Part shown: positions 1 through 6,000 of the stretch, piece by piece
How positions within the stretch are numbered: position 1 is the first letter of the stretch
Layout: each line of letters begins with the position of its first letter
Origin: Patulibacter sp.
Lineage (GTDB): Bacteria; Actinomycetota; Thermoleophilia; Solirubrobacterales; Solirubrobacteraceae
Reading direction: 5' to 3'
Length of the DNA stretch: 9,629 bases
Assembly: GCA_023268575.1 (NCBI GenBank)
Contig: JALRCL010000675.1
Span: 1-9,629 of the forward strand
Translations under genes and position numbers: made by a program
The notes under the pieces: generated by a model
Database searches by the model: none
The model's input: only the letters and a program-made list of their open reading frames with translations
What the model was told of the DNA's origin: nothing

Positions 1-1139
1 AGATCGCGAGCGATGATCATCTGCTGGATCTCGCTCGTACCCTCGGTAATGGAGGCAAGCTTGGCATCGCGGTAGTAGCGCTCGACGGCGTACTCGTTGA
101 CATAGCCGTAGCCGCCGTGGATCTGGACCGCGTCCTCGGCCGCCCGGACGGCCAACCGACCGGTCTTGTACTTCGCCTGCGCGGCGGTGAGCGAGAAGTC
201 GCGCCCGGCGTCCTTCAGCGCCGCCGCCTTGTAGACGAGCAGGCGGGCGGCCTCGATCTCCGTCGCGATGTCCGCGAGCTTGATCTGGATCGCCTGGAAC
301 TTCCCGATCGACTGGCCGAACGCCTCGCGCTCCTTCGCGTAGGCGACCGCCTCGTCCAGCGCGCCCTGGGCGAGGCCGAGGCCCATCGCCGCGACGCCGA
401 TCCGGCCGATGTCGAGGATCTGCAGGAACTGCTTGAAGCCGTGGCCGCGGGGCCCCAGCAGGTTCTCGGCCGGCACGCGGCAGCCGTCGAAGCTCAGCGG
501 GCGCGTGTCCGACGCGTTCCACCCCATCTTGCGGTACGGCGCGCCGGGCTCGTAGCCGGGGGTCCCGTTCTCCACGACGAAGGCCGAGACCTCCTTGCCG
601 CCGTCGGCGCCCTCCCCCGTGACCGCGGTGAGCGACACGACGCCCGAGACGTCGGTCCCGGCGTTCGTGATGAACTGCTTCGCGCCGTCGATCACCCACT
701 CGTCGCCCTCCTGCCGGGCGCGCGTGGCGGTGTTGCCCGCGTCGCTGCCGGCCCCGGGCTCGGTCAGGCCGAACGCCCCGAGCTTGCGCCCCGCGCAGAG
801 GTCCGGCAGGTAGCGCTCCTTCTGCGCGTCGTTGCCGAAGAGGTAGATCGGCTGCGTCCCCAGCGACGTGTGGGCACACATCGTGATCGCCACGGACGAG
901 TCGACCCGCGTGAGCTCCTCCACGGCGACGGCGTACTGCAGCGACGTGCCCCCGGCGCCGCCGACCTCCTCCGGGAACGGAATCCCCATCCAGCCGAGCT
1001 CGCCCATCTTCGCGACGAGCTCGTAGGGGAAGCGCTTCTCGCGGTCGAGCTCCTCGGCGACCGGGGCGACCTCTTGGCGCGCGAAGTCGCGGACGACGGC
1101 CTGCAGCGCGCGCACGTCGTCGGGCAGATCCAGATCCAT
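1..1139 (-). CDS. Acyl-CoA dehydrogenase (short/branched-chain type), 3' end cut by window edge
   Basis: This flavoenzyme would oxidise an acyl-CoA to the trans-2-enoyl-CoA, the first step of beta-oxidation or branched-chain acyl-CoA breakdown, passing electrons to electron-transfer flavoprotein. The frame is open for 379 codons and leaves the window without a stop; family members are about 380-390 residues, so only a few residues are missing. Visible motifs are the FAD/substrate signature FGLTEPGAGSD (residues 123-133), QIHGGYGY (339-346) and the C-terminal ITEGTSEIQ, whose Glu366 is at the place of the catalytic base in short- and medium-chain enzymes. The start at 1139 gives the usual N-terminus (MDLDLPDDVRALQ..VRDFARQEVAP). 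No Shine-Dalgarno sequence precedes it, but promoter elements lie at the spacing of a leaderless transcript. It diverges from a TetR gene that probably controls it. The last 40 or so codons use more A/T-ending codons than the rest. The exact chain length preference cannot be told. Confidence 0.95.
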   Translation of the reverse strand, partial: MDLDLPDDVRALQAVVRDFARQEVAPVAEELDREKRFPYELVAKMGELGWMGIPFPEEVGGAGGTSLQYAVAVEELTRVDSSVAITMCAHTSLGTQPIYLFGNDAQKERYLPDLCAGRKLGAFGLTEPGAGSDAGNTATRARQEGDEWVIDGAKQFITNAGTDVSGVVSLTAVTGEGADGGKEVSAFVVENGTPGYEPGAPYRKMGWNASDTRPLSFDGCRVPAENLLGPRGHGFKQFLQILDIGRIGVAAMGLGLAQGALDEAVAYAKEREAFGQSIGKFQAIQIKLADIATEIEAARLLVYKAAALKDAGRDFSLTAAQAKYKTGRLAVRAAEDAVQIHGGYGYVNEYAVERYYRDAKLASITEGTSEIQQMIIARD

Positions 1140-1141
1140 GC

Positions 1142-1171
1142 TGGACTTGTACCGAACGAACGGTCTAAATT
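1142..1171 (+). promoter_or_regulatory. Candidate promoter of the divergent TetR gene
   Basis: On the plus strand TGGACT (1142-1147; four of six matches to TTGACA) is followed by an 18-base spacer and TAAATT (1166-1171), a good TANNNT -10 element in the only AT-rich patch of the region. Transcription would begin near 1178 and leave a leader of about 53 bases before the ATG at 1231. The promoter overlaps the opposing one and has the same palindrome in its spacer, which suggests autoregulation. Confidence 0.4.
1151..1164. promoter_or_regulatory. Candidate TetR operator (ACCG-N6-CGGT palindrome)
   Basis: The site reads ACCGAACGAACGGT, with ACCG/CGGT arms and a central CG that is also symmetric. 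TetR-family regulators usually bind such short palindromes beside their own gene. It lies inside the spacers of both divergent promoters, 12 bases from the dehydrogenase start. Further half-sites lie to the right: TCGTTCG at 1181-1187 (the complement of CGAACGA at 1153-1159) and ACCGTTC at 1214-1220 (the complement of GAACGGT at 1158-1164). Binding by the product of the gene at 1231 is an inference from position. Confidence 0.5.
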
Positions 1172-1230
1172 TCAAGCAGGTCGTTCGCCGGGCGCTCCCG
1201 CGCCGCCCCGCGTACCGTTCCCGAGAGCCG

Positions 1231-1848
1231 ATGGCCGCCCCGCCGAAGAAGCCCCACCTGCGCGAGCGCTACGACGAGCGCCAGCGGGAGGTGCTCGACA
1301 CCTGCGCCGGCGTGCTCGCGCGGCACGGCTACCACGGCACCTCGATCGACGACCTCATCGCGGCGACGGGCCTGACCCGCGGCGGCCTCTACCACTACAT
1401 CGGCTCCAAGCCGGAGCTCCTCAGCCGGGTCCTCGCGGACCTCATGGCGCCGCTGCTGGAGCAGGCGCGGCCGATCGTCGACGGCCCCGACGCGCCCGCG
1501 ACGGCGATCGAGCGCCTGCGCGCGCTCACGCGGCTCTGGATGACGCACGTCGAGCAGCACCAGGACCACGTCACCGTGTTCCTCCAGGAGCGCCACACGC
1601 TCGAGCAGGATCCCTCCTGGGACGAGGTCCGCGGCGACCGCGACGCGTTCGAGGCGCTCCTGACGACGGTCCTGGAGCAGGGGGTCGCCGACGGGGAGCT
1701 GCGCCTCGACGACCCCGGGCTGACGGCGCTCGGCCTGCTCGGGATGGTGAACCACAGCGTCCTGTGGTTCCGGCGCGGCGGGCGCCTGAGCGCGCAGCAG
1801 GTCGCCGACGGGTTCGTCGACCTGCTGCTCGACGGCATCCGCACCTGA
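1231..1848 (+). CDS. TetR-family transcriptional regulator, probable repressor of the acyl-CoA dehydrogenase gene
   Basis: This is a 205-residue DNA-binding regulator, the usual length for the family. The N-terminal helix-turn-helix is clear: residues 36-65 contain GTSIDDLIAATGLTRGGLYH followed by YIGSKPELL, with the recognition helix around LTRGGLYHYI. The C-terminal two thirds (about 75-205) are helical and variable, as expected for the ligand-binding and dimer domain; a Trp/Phe-rich stretch near 176-181 may line the pocket. I chose the ATG at 1231 because it puts the helix-turn-helix at normal depth. The frame can be opened at 1138, but the extra 31 residues would run through the promoters and operator and have no family character. 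Only a weak GAGAG precedes the start. Its divergent partner suggests a sensor of acyl-CoA or a related metabolite; the ligand is not identifiable. A hairpin follows the stop directly. Confidence 0.9.
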   Translation: MAAPPKKPHLRERYDERQREVLDTCAGVLARHGYHGTSIDDLIAATGLTRGGLYHYIGSKPELLSRVLADLMAPLLEQARPIVDGPDAPATAIERLRALTRLWMTHVEQHQDHVTVFLQERHTLEQDPSWDEVRGDRDAFEALLTTVLEQGVADGELRLDDPGLTALGLLGMVNHSVLWFRRGGRLSAQQVADGFVDLLLDGIRT

Positions 1849-1866
1849 CGGCCGACGCTTCGGCCG
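1849..1866. terminator. Hairpin between convergent genes
   Basis: A perfect 7-bp stem, CGGCCGA (1849-1855) with TCGGCCG (1860-1866), is closed by a four-base loop and begins directly after the TGA of the TetR gene. It fills most of the 26-base gap to the stop of the opposing gene at 1875, so it could end transcripts from both sides. There is no U-tract, as is common for terminators proposed in high-GC actinomycetes. Confidence 0.55.
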
Positions 1867-1874
1867 CCCCGCGA

Positions 1875-2531
1875 TCAGGCGCGCCAGTCCGCCGTCCGCT
1901 CGGGGCTCGCCGCCGCCAGCGCCGCCCGCAGGCCGTCGGCGTCGAGCTCCGCGCCGTAGCTCGGGCTGCCCGGCTGTTGGCGCCAGGAGTCCGCGAGGCC
2001 GCCCGCGTCGACGGGATCGAAGCCGATCTCGCGCACCAGCGCGAAGACCCGGTCCTTCGCCGCGGCGTCGTCCCCGGCGACCGGGATCGCGAACCCGCTG
2101 GCGCCCGGCGCGCCGACGTCGAGGATCCGCTGGGCGTACACGCCGTTGAACGCCTTGACCACCGTGTGGCCGAGCTGCGCGGCGACCCAGGCGCTCTCCG
2201 GCGTCCCGTCCTCGATCTCGGCGATCCGCCCGTCGCGCTGCTGCGGGTAGTAGTTGTTCGTGTCGATCACCGCGACGTCGGGCGCGGCGCCGTCGAGGAT
2301 CCCCGCCGGCAGGTCCGGCACGCGGACGAGCGGGATCGTCACGACGACGACGTCCGCCCCGTCGGCGGCCTCGGTCGCCGCGACGGCCGTGGCGCCGATC
2401 TCCTCGGCGAGCGCCGCCAGCGTCTCGGGTCCGCGCGAGTTCGAGATCCGCACGTCGTGGCCGGCGGCGGCGAAGCGCCGCGCGAGGTTGCCGCCGATGT
2501 TCCCGGCGCCGATCAGGCCGATCGTGGACAT
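1875..2531 (-). CDS. NADPH/F420-dependent oxidoreductase-family Rossmann protein (NADP-binding)
   Basis: This 218-residue protein belongs to the NADPH:F420 oxidoreductase-like family (COG2085 type), small soluble dinucleotide-binding proteins that move hydride between NADP(H) and a second cofactor or substrate. It opens with MSTIGLIGAGNIGGNLARRF, a Rossmann beta-alpha-beta with GAGNIG at residues 8-13. Next comes SNSRGPE (30-36), where Ser/Arg typically hold the 2'-phosphate of NADP. Other family-like stretches are VIDTNNYYPQQRDG (88-101), VVKAFNGVYA (124-133) and DSWRQQPGSPSYG (181-193). The ATG at 2531 starts directly with the first beta strand and has GGAG about nine bases upstream; an open frame from 2675 would add 48 low-complexity Arg-rich residues. 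True use of F420 cannot be told from sequence, because many relatives have unknown substrates. It is convergent with the TetR gene and lies downstream of the lipase/ligase fusion on the same strand, but is separated from it by 252 bases with two hairpins, so it is probably transcribed separately. Confidence 0.85.
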   Translation of the reverse strand: MSTIGLIGAGNIGGNLARRFAAAGHDVRISNSRGPETLAALAEEIGATAVAATEAADGADVVVVTIPLVRVPDLPAGILDGAAPDVAVIDTNNYYPQQRDGRIAEIEDGTPESAWVAAQLGHTVVKAFNGVYAQRILDVGAPGASGFAIPVAGDDAAAKDRVFALVREIGFDPVDAGGLADSWRQQPGSPSYGAELDADGLRAALAAASPERTADWRA

Positions 2532-2606
2532 GGGTGCTGCTCCGTGGTCGAGCGCCGCGCGCCGAGCGGAGCGCGGTCGTCGATCGGTTGTAGCGCACGC
2601 CCGACG

Positions 2607-2630
2607 GCGTCCCGCGGGGGCGCGGGACGC
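2607..2630. terminator. Perfect 10-bp hairpin between tandem genes
   Basis: GCGTCCCGCG (2607-2616) pairs perfectly with CGCGGGACGC (2621-2630) around a four-base GGGG loop. It lies 109 bases beyond the first hairpin after the fusion gene and just upstream of the possible -10 of the next gene. It may be a second terminator insulating that gene, or a leader structure if transcription starts further upstream. It has no U-tract. Confidence 0.45.
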
Positions 2631-2738
2631 GCCACGGCCCGGATCCACCGAGCACCGGACGCGCCGCGGGGTCAAGACGCCGGCGCGGGCGGACCGGACG
2701 CCCGAGGACGGCCGGGACCAGGGGATGACGTCCGGTCC

Positions 2739-2772
2739 CCGATCCTCGGTCGCGCGGCGGCCCGAGGATCGG
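2739..2772 (-). terminator. Probable terminator of the lipase/ligase fusion gene
   Basis: An 11-bp perfect stem, CCGAGGATCGG with CCGATCCTCGG (2762-2772 and 2739-2749), encloses a 12-base loop. With one mismatch it can be lengthened by about four pairs on the outside. It begins 11 bases after the stop codon at 2784, which is the expected place for a terminator. No run of T follows on the minus strand, so it would be of the U-tract-free kind. Confidence 0.6.
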
Positions 2773-2783
2773 AGGCCCCAGGC

Positions 2784-5756
2784 TCAGTCCGCGCTCACCG
2801 GGGCGGCGTCGGAGGGCACCTCGGCCGCCGCGACGTACGAGCCGTCGTCGGCCAGCCGCCACGACCGGTCCGCGGGCGGCAGGCCCTGCGCGCGCAGCGG
2901 CTCGGTCAGCGGGCGCGACCAGGTCGACAGCGGGACCTCGTCGATGACGTGGATGAGGTCCGGCCGCAGGTCGGCCGCCACGCCGGAGAGCGCGGCGTTG
3001 AGGTCGTCGGCGGTGAGCTCCTCCCCCGCCCGGACGGTCACGGCGGTGACCGCGAGCGGCTGCCCGTCGGCGTCGACGAGCGGGTAGGTCACCGCCAGGC
3101 CGATCGCCGGGACGTCGCCGAGCGCGTCCTGGATCGGGAACGCGTAGACCGGACCGTGGTCGGTCCGGATCGCCGCCTTCCCGTGGTCCACGAGCCAGAA
3201 CTCGCCGTCGAGGTCCACGCGGAAGAGGTCCCCGGTGACGTGCCACGCGTCGCCGCGCGCGAACACGCCGCGGACCGGGTGGCCGGGCGCGACCTCCACG
3301 CCGGTGCGCACGCGGGTCAGGAGCATGCCGACGTCCCCCGGCTTCGCCGGCAGGACGAAGCCGTCCGGGCCCTCGATGAGGCCCTGGGCGTCCGGGTCCC
3401 AGGCCGCCAGGCGGACCTCGGCGCTGCCCGGCAGGGGGCGGCCCTTCGATCCGGGCTTCGCCCCGGAGACGTTCACGAGCACCGCGTCGCCCTCGGTCGA
3501 CGCGTAGAACTCGAGCACCCGGGCGCGCCCGCCCGTGCCGGTGCCGAACCGCTCCACGACCCGCCGCCAGACGCCGCGCGGCATGCCCGAGCCGATGAAG
3601 AGCCGCACGGGGTGATGGCGCTCGGCGGGGTTGCGCGGCGCGCAGGTCAGCGGGTCCAGCAGCGCCCACGTGTACGAGACGACCGTCACCCCGTAGCGGC
3701 GGACCTCGTCCCAGAAGATCTCCGGCTCGAACCGGCGCGCCAGCGCGATCCGCGCGCCCGAGGCGACCGCGCCGCCGACGCTCATCATGAGGCCCGACGG
3801 GTGGTGCAGCGGGGTCACGGCGTAGACCGTGTCCGACGGCGACAGCGCCGCCGCGGTCGCCGTGCCGAACGCCGATAGCGCCCAGCGGTGGTTCGTGATC
3901 CGCTTGGCGCGCGTGCGGTCGCCCTCGCCGGTGAAGGTGATGAACGCCAGGTCGACGGCACGGCCCGGGTTCGGGGCGTACCAGCCGGGCACGTCGACCC
4001 GGTCGGGATCGATCCGCTCCATGTCGACGACGTGCGGGCCGAGGTCGCGGTCCTGGCCGCCACCGCCGAGCACGAGCACCTCGACGTCGAGCTCCGCGCT
4101 CGCCGTCTCGGCGAGCTCCGGATCGCAGACGATCCGCTCGATCTGGCCGAGCTGCGCCTCGCGGGCCAGCGCACCGTCGGGGCGCATGAGCACGACCACG
4201 GCGCCCAGGCGGCTGAGCGCCGCGACGGTCGCCAGGGCGCTCGGCCGCGGCTCCATGAGCACGCCGATGTGCTGCCCCTGCCGGACGCCGACGGAGATCA
4301 GCCCGCGGACGATGTTGTCGATCCGGGTGCCGACCGCCGCGTGCGTGTGCGCGCGGTCCTCGAAGAGGAAGAGCACGCCGTCGGGCTGCCGGGCGGCCTG
4401 CTCCTCGAGCAGCAGGCCCAGCGAGATCCGCGTCTGAGGCTGGATCTGCTCCAGGCGGAAGAGGCGCGGGACCTGGCTGGCGGCCTCCGTGGCGAGCTCC
4501 CGCACGCCACGGGCGGCGCGGCGCAGGCGGTGACGGACGGTGCGCGCCAGCCCGAGGCCGACGGAGCCGGCGAGCTCGATGCTCGTCCCGATCCCCGGGC
4601 CGGCCGGCTCCGTCGAGGGCGGCGGGCCGTCGGCGGTCAGCGGCGTGACGTCGGGCCGCTCGCCGCGACCGGCGCGCCAGCTCATCCACGCGGCGACCGT
4701 CGGCCAGGTGACCGTCGAGGCCTGGCCGCCGACGACGAGGCCGAAGTGCCCGGCGGTGAGCGGCTGCTCGTAGACCTCCGCGCGCGGCGCGGCGAAGGCG
4801 ATCGCGCGGACGGCGGGCGGCTGGGCGATCTGGTCGACCTCGCCGACGAAGGCGAGCACCGGGCACGTGATGTCGGCGAGCGTCACGAGGCGGTCCTCGA
4901 TGACGAACCCCCCGGAGACCATCCGGTTGTGCGCGACGAACTGCCGCAGGAGCTCGGCGATCGCCGGACCGGACCAGGCGACGAAGCCCTCGCCGCCGAG
5001 GAACCGGCGCTGGCGCTCGCGCGGCAGCAGCGCCTCGCGGTCGTGGAGCTGGAGCAGGAAGTCGATCCGCGAGCGGACGTCCTTCACCGGGTCCAGGAGC
5101 TTGAAGCCGGTGCTCGACGCCCACGCCGGCAGCGGGCGCGAGTCGAAGACGTCGGCGAGCACCCCGGCGGCGCCCGAGGCGACGCGCTCGGGGATCCCGA
5201 GCGGCAGGTTGCGGCCGATGTCGACCGGGCTGCCGAAGGTGATGAGGCTCGCGAGGCCCTTCGCCCGGCGGTAGGCGGCCGCCTGGTAGCAGAACATGCC
5301 GCCCTGGCTGTAGCCGCCGAGGTGGACGTCGCCGTCGACGATCTCCAGCACCCGGTCGATCGCGTCGCTCACGCCGACGACGTGGTCGGTGAGCGTGCGC
5401 TCCAGGCCACCCTCCTCCTGGTCCGGCGCGCCGAAGTCCACGACCCACGGGTCCATGCCGTGCTCGTGCAGCGACGTCACGGCGCTCGAGGTCGGCGCGA
5501 CGTCCCAGATCTCGGCCGAGAGCATCATCGGCGGGACGAGGACGATCGCCGGGCGGGCCGCGCCGTCCTCGGCGGGCTGCGCGTCGGGGAAGTAGCGCCG
5601 CAGCCGGAAGAGGCGGGTGGAGGCGACGACCTCGTACGGGGCGTGCTCGTCCTCGCCCGCGTCGAGCCCGCCGAAGCGGACGACCTCCAGCGCGTTCTGG
5701 GCGGCGGCGCCGAGCCGCACGCCGGGACGGGTGATCGCGTCGGGCACGAGCTTCAC
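2784..5756 (-). CDS. Bifunctional lipase-like alpha/beta-hydrolase and acyl-CoA-synthetase-like fusion (Rv1683-type)
   Basis: This 990-residue protein has two catalytic-type domains. Residues 1-365 are an alpha/beta-hydrolase related to PhaC-like enzymes. The nucleophile elbow is GGYSQGG (147-153, Ser150; Ser instead of the Cys of true PHA synthases), with a probable acid at Asp308 (VGEVDQI) and His337 (TAGHFGLVVG). A Pro/Arg-rich linker (about 366-435) leads to an AMP-binding acyl-CoA synthetase fold (about 440-985). Its motifs there are FYASTEG (750-756), HVTGD (839-843) and a C-terminal subdomain. The same order and nearly the same length (999 residues) are known for Mycobacterium tuberculosis Rv1683, annotated as lipase plus long-chain acyl-CoA synthase and linked to triacylglycerol turnover. 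The P-loop and final-lysine motifs are degenerate here, so ligase activity is uncertain. The GTG at 5756 was chosen because GAGGGA (5769-5764) lies seven bases upstream; the frame upstream of it lacks family character. It has no signal peptide, so a cytosolic or lipid-droplet location is inferred. It diverges from fadH. Confidence 0.85.
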   Translation of the reverse strand: MKLVPDAITRPGVRLGAAAQNALEVVRFGGLDAGEDEHAPYEVVASTRLFRLRRYFPDAQPAEDGAARPAIVLVPPMMLSAEIWDVAPTSSAVTSLHEHGMDPWVVDFGAPDQEEGGLERTLTDHVVGVSDAIDRVLEIVDGDVHLGGYSQGGMFCYQAAAYRRAKGLASLITFGSPVDIGRNLPLGIPERVASGAAGVLADVFDSRPLPAWASSTGFKLLDPVKDVRSRIDFLLQLHDREALLPRERQRRFLGGEGFVAWSGPAIAELLRQFVAHNRMVSGGFVIEDRLVTLADITCPVLAFVGEVDQIAQPPAVRAIAFAAPRAEVYEQPLTAGHFGLVVGGQASTVTWPTVAAWMSWRAGRGERPDVTPLTADGPPPSTEPAGPGIGTSIELAGSVGLGLARTVRHRLRRAARGVRELATEAASQVPRLFRLEQIQPQTRISLGLLLEEQAARQPDGVLFLFEDRAHTHAAVGTRIDNIVRGLISVGVRQGQHIGVLMEPRPSALATVAALSRLGAVVVLMRPDGALAREAQLGQIERIVCDPELAETASAELDVEVLVLGGGGQDRDLGPHVVDMERIDPDRVDVPGWYAPNPGRAVDLAFITFTGEGDRTRAKRITNHRWALSAFGTATAAALSPSDTVYAVTPLHHPSGLMMSVGGAVASGARIALARRFEPEIFWDEVRRYGVTVVSYTWALLDPLTCAPRNPAERHHPVRLFIGSGMPRGVWRRVVERFGTGTGGRARVLEFYASTEGDAVLVNVSGAKPGSKGRPLPGSAEVRLAAWDPDAQGLIEGPDGFVLPAKPGDVGMLLTRVRTGVEVAPGHPVRGVFARGDAWHVTGDLFRVDLDGEFWLVDHGKAAIRTDHGPVYAFPIQDALGDVPAIGLAVTYPLVDADGQPLAVTAVTVRAGEELTADDLNAALSGVAADLRPDLIHVIDEVPLSTWSRPLTEPLRAQGLPPADRSWRLADDGSYVAAAEVPSDAAPVSAD

Positions 5757-5769
5757 GGTCGGGTCCCTC
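5757..5769 (-). promoter_or_regulatory. Ribosome-binding site that decides the GTG start at 5756
   Basis: On the minus strand GAGGGA (5769-5764) is followed by seven bases and then GTG. This is the best Shine-Dalgarno sequence in the window and supports GTG over ATG codons much further upstream in the same open frame, such as the one at 6107, which lies inside fadH. Confidence 0.65.
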
Positions 5770-5823
5770 GGGGCAGGTGGTGGGGCGGTCGATCGAGCAT
5801 GCGCAGGGGCGTCCTCAGCGGCG

Positions 5824-5829
5824 AACCTA
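5824..5829 (-). promoter_or_regulatory. Candidate -10 element for the lipase/ligase gene
   Basis: TAGGTT on the minus strand (5829-5824) matches TANNNT and would give a leader of about 60 bases, containing the ribosome-binding site of the GTG start. No good -35 was found at the usual distance. The rest of the divergent gap (5770-5983) is GC-rich with no gene visible, apart from a short GCGAGC-type direct repeat near 5901-5918. Confidence 0.3.
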
Positions 5830-5983
5830 CACCTCCCGACGACGACGTACACGGGTCGCGCGGGCGAACATGGCGTCCGGCCGGAGCGTGCGCGGGGGCC
5901 GCGAGCGCGAGCGCGACGCCGGGCGGACCCACCGCGGGCGACGGACGGCAGGGTAGCGATTCGCAACGCTCCGGCCGATCGGG

Positions 5984-5998
5984 TGCTACCGTCGGTAG
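5984..5998 (+). promoter_or_regulatory. fadH extended -10 promoter overlapped by a perfect palindrome (candidate operator)
   Basis: CTACCG (5986-5991) and CGGTAG (5993-5998) form a perfect inverted repeat around a single T, ending two bases before the fadH ATG. The left half contains TACCGT (5987-5992), a TANNNT -10 element preceded by TGC, as in extended -10 promoters. Its distance to the ATG (eight bases) fits a leaderless or nearly leaderless mRNA. The AGGA touching the ATG is too close to act as a normal ribosome-binding site. A protein bound to the palindrome would cover the promoter. The regulator is unknown; either TetR protein of this window is possible. Confidence 0.5.
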
Positions 5999-6000
5999 GA

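Larger units (their letters stand above)
1140..1175 (-). promoter_or_regulatory. Candidate leaderless promoter of the acyl-CoA dehydrogenase gene
   Basis: Reading the minus strand, a -35-like TTGAAA (1175-1170) is followed by an 18-base spacer and a -10-like TACAAG (1151-1146). Six bases (1145-1140) then separate it from the ATG at 1139. A start of transcription seven bases after the -10 would fall on the A of the ATG, giving a leaderless mRNA, which fits the absence of any Shine-Dalgarno sequence. The last base of the -10 departs from the TANNNT consensus. The palindrome at 1151-1164 fills most of the spacer, so a bound repressor would block RNA polymerase. This is read by eye, not measured. 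Confidence 0.5.
2532..2783. other. Intergenic spacer with two hairpins and a possible promoter
   Basis: This gap between two minus-strand genes holds two strong hairpins, listed separately. A weak -10-like TACAAC lies on the minus strand at 2592-2587, about 56 bases before the ATG at 2531. I could not find a convincing -35 paired with it. I see no protein of family character in any frame here. Confidence 0.45.

Noticed and set aside
1138..1230. Upstream start for the first TetR gene
   Set aside because: The extra 31 residues are translated from the promoter/operator region and precede the normal N-terminus; the ATG at 1231 gives the family length.
2532..2675. N-terminal extension of the oxidoreductase-family protein from 2675
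   Set aside because: The Rossmann strand begins at the ATG at 2531. The extension is Arg-rich without family character and contains the perfect hairpin at 2607-2630.
2670..2675. TTGACC on the minus strand as a -35 element
   Set aside because: No -10-like hexamer lies 16-19 bases downstream.
117..3878. Very long open frame on the plus strand across the acyl-CoA dehydrogenase, TetR, oxidoreductase and fusion genes
   Set aside because: It is low-complexity Arg/Ala/Gly/Pro-rich and antisense or out of frame to four recognisable genes. Stop-free antisense frames are expected at this GC content. The same holds for 1165-5448 minus, 3888-8174 plus and 5986-7956 minus.
2784..5756. Calling the hydrolase half a polyhydroxyalkanoate synthase
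   Set aside because: The nucleophile is Ser in GYSQGG rather than the Cys of PHA synthases, and the fusion to an acyl-CoA-synthetase fold fits the lipase-type family better.
5901..5918. Short GCGAGC/GCGCGA direct repeats
   Set aside because: Only about three imperfect units in GC-rich DNA; too short to call a functional repeat.
5617..6000. Upstream extension of FadH from 5617
   Set aside because: It covers the divergent fusion gene start and is unlike the family; the ATG at 6001 puts Tyr166, His252 and the four Cys at the E. coli numbering.
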